Source: Pontederia crassipes
Taxonomy: Eukaryota; Streptophyta; Magnoliopsida; Commelinales; Pontederiaceae
Assembly (NCBI GenBank): GCA_030549335.1
Contig: CM060198.1
Location: 54,817,995 to 54,881,994, forward strand
Direction: 5' to 3'
DNA length: 64,000 bases
In this document: positions 60,501-64,000 of the stretch, piece by piece
Layout of the letters: the number at the start of each line of letters is the position of its first letter
Numbering within the stretch: the stretch's first letter is position 1
Program-made: the position numbers and the translations under genes
Notes under the pieces: generated by a model
Told to the model about the DNA's origin: nothing
The model's input: the letters and a program-made list of their open reading frames with translations, nothing else
Databases searched by the model: none

Positions 60501-62878
60501 CAAAGCCTTATCCCACTAGGTGGGGTCGGCTACATGGATCATACGACGCCATTCCGCTCTATTAGTAACCAAACCTTTCGGTAATTTTTTTAGTGGCAAA
60601 ACTAAAGAAATCTACTGATGATGCTGTTTCATGTATTCTTATAGAAAGGGGTGTTTCATGTATTCTGTAGTTCCAATACAGAGGAATGTTAACAAAAATT
60701 CTTGGAGTTGCTCTTATCACAACATGATGATAAAATTTCACATGAAACATGCAGAAGGCATGTAAAACCTTGTTTTAAAAGAATTAAGGTTACATGTCTC
60801 CTGAAAAAAGTAACTGTACTTATAGTAGTCTGCTCATGGTTTGTGATGCTTGTTTAGGTGTGCTAACAGTCTATAAGAAAAAAAAATAAAACTTAAGATG
60901 GCTACTTGTACTGGACTGCTCGAGGCTTGTGTTGCATGTTTTAAGCATGCCAACATGGTTTAACACATCTTAAAAGAGCTATCTGTAACAGACTGTTCAA
61001 GGGTATTCCGCAATTAATTTTTATAAGCTCTTGACCACTAATTTTTTAGCTTGTAAAGAAAGAAGTTGACCATATTTTATTGTTCTGTAATTTTCTAATA
61101 TTTAATTACTTTTCTTTCTTGTGGAAAAGAAAAATAGGATGTGCATATCAATGGAGTTGGTTACTGCTTGTTTAGGAGACCATGGGCAGCGTCCCATCGA
61201 TGATTATGGTATGTGAATTTTCTTTTCAGAGAGGGGTTGGTTGTGAATGTTTCTGGGATACCACTATGTTTGCTTTTTAGTTGACCTGATATGTAGTTAG
61301 ATGTTGCACCAATTTGTAACTTTTGAAGTATTTAAGCACATGTCGTCTAACTCCGCCTATGTTTTATAGCCGGTCCCAAGCCCGGATAAAGGAGGAGGGT
61401 TGTGTTAGGCCCCGACAGCCAGCGTAAAATCCTGTCGAATCTCATGAACATGGATCAACGGCGTCGTTTGATCCATGTAGCCGACCCCACCTAGTGGGAT
61501 AAGGCTTTGTTGTTGTTGTTGTTGTTGTTGTTGTAAGCACATGTCGTCTGCATATAATTGAGTTTGAGCTCTGCACTTTTTACTTTCATAGTGTTCTACA
61601 AGAATGTCATGTGTTCTACAGAATGTCATGAGAAAGCATAAATTTCAGGGCTTGCTTAGGCTGCAGCCTAAAATTCAGTATTGCTTTGACATGATTTGTG
61701 AACCCTAAAGTTGTCTTTTCTATTTCAAAGGGATCATTGTTGTTGTGATCTATAACTTCCATTTACCATTTCTGAAGTCTGCTTTTTGGTTTTGTGATGT
61801 ATATTATCTTGCCTTCTCATCTATTACATATTTCCATTTAGAAATTTTAACCATGTACCTTACGATGAGCTATAGAATGTCTAAGCTTGTCCCGTTGAGT
61901 TATCCCATCTCTGTATTGGCATGATCTTTGAAGCTTTACTTTTTTGAAAGGCGATTGTTGAGTATATGATATTCTTGTTTCAATTTTTTAATCCAATGCT
62001 TGTGCCTGGAATCTTGTTTTGTTTTGGTACAATTTACTATTGTCAATCTTGATGCCTCCACTTCAGTTTTGATTTTTGTAAGCTTGCCTAACACTGACTA
62101 TTTACAGCGATCATTTTACACTTACTCCTATGGTGAATTGCAGTTGTCGTAACGGCTGTAACTGAACTTGGCCATGGAAAACCAAAATTCTACTCGACAC
62201 CTGAGTTGATTGCCTTCTGCAGGAAATGGCGACTTCCGACCAATCATGTTTGGTTATTTTCAACTAGGTGATTGTGCTATCTGATCTGGCTATACATTTG
62301 GTTGATATGTTCATATTTTTCAAAATATGCTGTATGCGGCACCAGAATGTAGTTTATAATGGTTAGTCTCCTTGGTTGAATGAGCGTATGGACTCATGTA
62401 ATAAATAGGAGATAAAAGGAGAAAACACGAACTATATCAGAATCTTTCTCAATCTTTCATAAGCTTTCCTAATTAATTTTGATATTCTAGGAAATCCGTC
62501 ACGTCTTTTTTTGCTGCTTATGATGCTTTATGTGAAGAAGGAACAGCAACTCCTGTGTGCAAGGCTCTTAATGAAGTTGCAGATATATCCGTGCCAGGTA
62601 CCACTAGCATTGATGTTTTTTGGGAAATCTTGTTTTTGCACAGCATTGAACAAAATAGTGCAAGGCCTGTCATTAAGCTCTGTAGCCATGTACTTCAACG
62701 TCTTGATTGCTTTATTTTCATTACCTTCTCATTTTCTTTAATTTCTCAGGCTCAAAAGATCACATCAAGGTGCAAGGTGAAATACTAGAGGGCTTGGTTG
62801 CTCGTGTAGTAAGTCGTGATAGCTCAAAACAAATGGAGGAAGTTTTGAAGAACTTCCCTCCACCACCTTTAGATGGAG
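54598..62878 (+). CDS. RNL: Plant tRNA ligase (RNL), N-terminal ligase region, partial
   Basis: Nine exons seen: 54598-54609, 54692-55159, 58011-58061, 58328-58410, 58511-58610, 61130-61208, 62144-62267, 62491-62597, 62750-62878; phases close, and the gene continues past the window. RNL seals tRNA halves after intron removal and splices bZIP60 mRNA in the unfolded-protein response. The seen part is the adenylyltransferase domain: ATFYPKFENEKSDQEIRAKM, then VSLKHSGSLFMYAGHEGGAY with the KHSG nucleotidyl-lysine motif (Lys181; codon 58337-58339). ISMELVTACLGDHGQRP, FCRKWRLPTNHVWLFSTRKS and DHIKVQGEILEGLVAR follow. Kinase and phosphodiesterase domains should lie to the right. The first 12-nt exon (MPRW) is inferred; a longer start at ATG 54356 in the exon-2 frame, with no intron, is an alternative. 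Confidence 0.92.
59166..59589 (-). mobile_element. 5'-truncated L1 LINE in RNL intron 5
   Basis: Minus strand: HLFFGCTVARAVWLRLAL, then after a frameshift AEAFWQFLRARDGQ, FLACAWAIWLQRNRIIF and REWGLG, the zf-RVT end of L1 ORF2. The 3' end is a hairpin (about 59192-59222) and a poly(A) tract seen as T at 59178-59188. Target duplications CTCCTAATAGAA lie at 59154-59165 and 59590-59601. Confidence 0.8.
59852..59913 (+). mobile_element. 62-bp minimal L1 3'-end insertion (hairpin plus poly(A))
   Basis: Contains only about 10 bp, a hairpin (GGATGAC at 59860-59866 pairing with GTCATCC at 59881-59887, inner ACC/GGT), CTTCTC and 15 A. Perfect target duplications TCTCATGATCA lie at 59841-59851 and 59914-59924. 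Confidence 0.8.
60278..60468 (-). mobile_element. Short RTE-derived element A
   Basis: Minus strand: head with ATAGCCGGTCCCAAGCCC, body, then the RTE 3' end and (TTG)n tail. It is flanked by AATTTTTTTAGTGGCAA at 60261-60277 and 60469-60485. It sits in RNL intron 5. Confidence 0.8.
60486..60582 (-). mobile_element. 5'-truncated RTE LINE end, element B
   Basis: Minus strand: about 97 bp matching the last ORF codons (RAEWRRMI-ADPT) and tail of the RTE LINE at 62948. It is flanked by AATTTTTTTAGTGGCAA at 60469-60485 and 60583-60599, sharing the middle copy with element A. Confidence 0.8.
61349..61533 (+). mobile_element. Short RTE-derived element with 16-bp target duplications
   Basis: Has the same TTTATAGCCGGTCCCAAG head and RTE (TTG)n end as 27715-27860. 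It is flanked by TAAGCACATGTCGTCT at 61333-61348 and 61534-61549, inside RNL intron 6. Confidence 0.85.
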
Positions 62879-62947
62879 GTTTGTTCATGAAGTTTAGTTT
62901 TTTCTTTGAGATAATCTTGAAGTTTAACTACAACACTTTTTGTTCCC

Positions 62948-64000
62948 AACAACAACAACAACAAAGCCTTATCCCACTAGGTGGGGTCGGCTACATGGAT
63001 CATACGACGCCATTCCGCTCTATTAGTAACCAAACCTTTCGGTATATTATTCACCAATAGATCTTGCTCTATTAGTTCGCCAAGTGTCCGCCTTGGCCTC
63101 CCTCTCCTTCTTTTAATCGGACTCCAGATTATTTGATCTACTCTTCTTACTGTCGCATCTAATGGTCTTCTCTGAACATGACCAAACCATCTCAAACGAT
63201 TCTCTACCATTTTCTCACTAATAGGAGCCACTCCGACTCGTTCACGTATATGGTCTTTCCTAATCTTATCTAATCTTGTATGACCACACATCCATCTCAA
63301 CATCCTCATTTCGGCTACCCCCACTTTACGTTCATGTTGTCCCTTCATGGCCCAACATTCACTACCATATAACACTGCTGGCCTTATAGCAGTACGATAG
63401 AATTTTCCTTTAACTTTATTGGGTACTTTTCTATCACAAAGAACTTCAGTGGCTTTCCTCCACTTACACCAACCAGCTTGAATTCTATGATTAACATCGT
63501 CATCAATCTCACCATCTTGTCTTACAATTGATTCTAAATATTTAAACTTTGTCACTTGAGGAATTATATCCTCCCCTAGCCTAACTTTCAAATCGTCTCT
63601 AAGTTGTTTATTTGTGAAATTGCTATGCATATATTCTGTTTTATTCCTACTTAAACGAAAACCCTTTGACTCCAACGTATTTCTCCATATTTCCAATTTT
63701 GTATTAATCTCTTCTCTTGAATCCGCTAAAAGTACTATATCATCCGCAAATAGCATGCACTTAGGTACCTCCTCTGTGATACTCTCGGTTATAGCATCGA
63801 TAACTAAGTTAAATAGATACGGGCTTAAAACTGATCCTTGATGTAGGCCAATTCCTATAGGAAATTCATTTGTCTCACCTCCGGGTGTCCTAACCCTAGT
63901 CAATGCCCCATCGTACATATCTTGTATTACCTTAATGTAGGCAACACTCACCCTCTTCTTTTGCAAGGCTTTCCAAAGTACATCCCTTGGTACCCGATCA
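62948..64000 (-). mobile_element. RTE-clade LINE, 3' part with open reverse-transcriptase frame
   Basis: Inserted antisense in RNL intron 9 and running off the right edge. The minus-strand frame is open from 64000 to its stop at 62977-62979. Motifs: GIGLHQGSVLSPYLFNLVID, MLFADDIVLL (catalytic Asp pair), GFRLSRNKTEYM, then RAIRPAVLYGSECWA-like (RTAIRPAVLYGSECWAMKGQ), MRMLRWMCGHTRLDKIRKD and RLRWFGHVQRRP, ending EWRRMIHVADPT. These are the RT and C-terminal signatures of plant RTE LINEs. The stop codon lies in the CCTAGTGGG that begins the 3' end, followed by GATAAGGC and a (TTG)n tail. No disabling change is seen in about 340 codons. Confidence 0.92.

Overview
This is a 64-kb piece of a plant nuclear genome, most likely a non-grass monocot. 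That placement is inferred from GC-rich first exons with (GA/CT)n-rich leaders, AT-rich intergenic DNA, GT-AG introns, and the plant protein families present. The species cannot be told from the sequence alone.

Six host genes are supported by exon models whose reading phases close. (1) A seven-helix LIFEGUARD/BI-1-like protein (8807-10436, +, 4 exons, 244 aa). (2) A VAN3-binding/FORKED-like protein with a plant PH domain (14460-10970, -, 7 exons, 459 aa), convergent with gene 1. (3) A PITH-domain protein (31544-26731, -, 8 exons, 174 aa). (4) Plastid ribose-5-phosphate isomerase A (43780-47322, +, 2 exons, 281 aa). (5) An IQ67-domain calmodulin-binding protein (50883-52742, +, 3 exons, 489 aa). 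(6) The N-terminal ligase part of plant tRNA ligase RNL (from 54598, +, 9 exons seen, running off the right edge). They look like unrelated single-copy genes in normal plant order, not an operon-like pathway.

The rest is mostly transposable-element DNA. 1-5225 is the right part of a PIF/Harbinger element: Myb/SANT-like ORF1, a broken DDE transposase, an oppositely oriented GRF zinc-finger reading frame, and a right terminus followed by TAA. 15.0-26.7 kb is an AT-rich, gene-poor stretch with microsatellites and a fold-back element. 31.6-43.5 kb is a transposon graveyard. It holds a three-level nest (fold-back element containing a Mutator-like element with 9-bp duplications, containing a 3,055-bp solo LTR with 5-bp duplications) and a decayed L1 LINE with endonuclease, RT and RNase H traces. 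The introns of the PITH, RPI and RNL genes carry L1 and RTE insertions. Several have readable target-site duplications, including two RTE copies at the same target and a 62-bp L1 insertion that is little more than the 3' hairpin and poly(A). The right edge holds an RTE LINE with an uninterrupted reverse-transcriptase frame.

I found no CRISPR array, tRNA, rRNA or wholly new multi-gene system. The most notable material is the transposon architecture: the GRF frame inside Harbinger, the dated nest, and the LINE tails that show their own minimal 3' ends.
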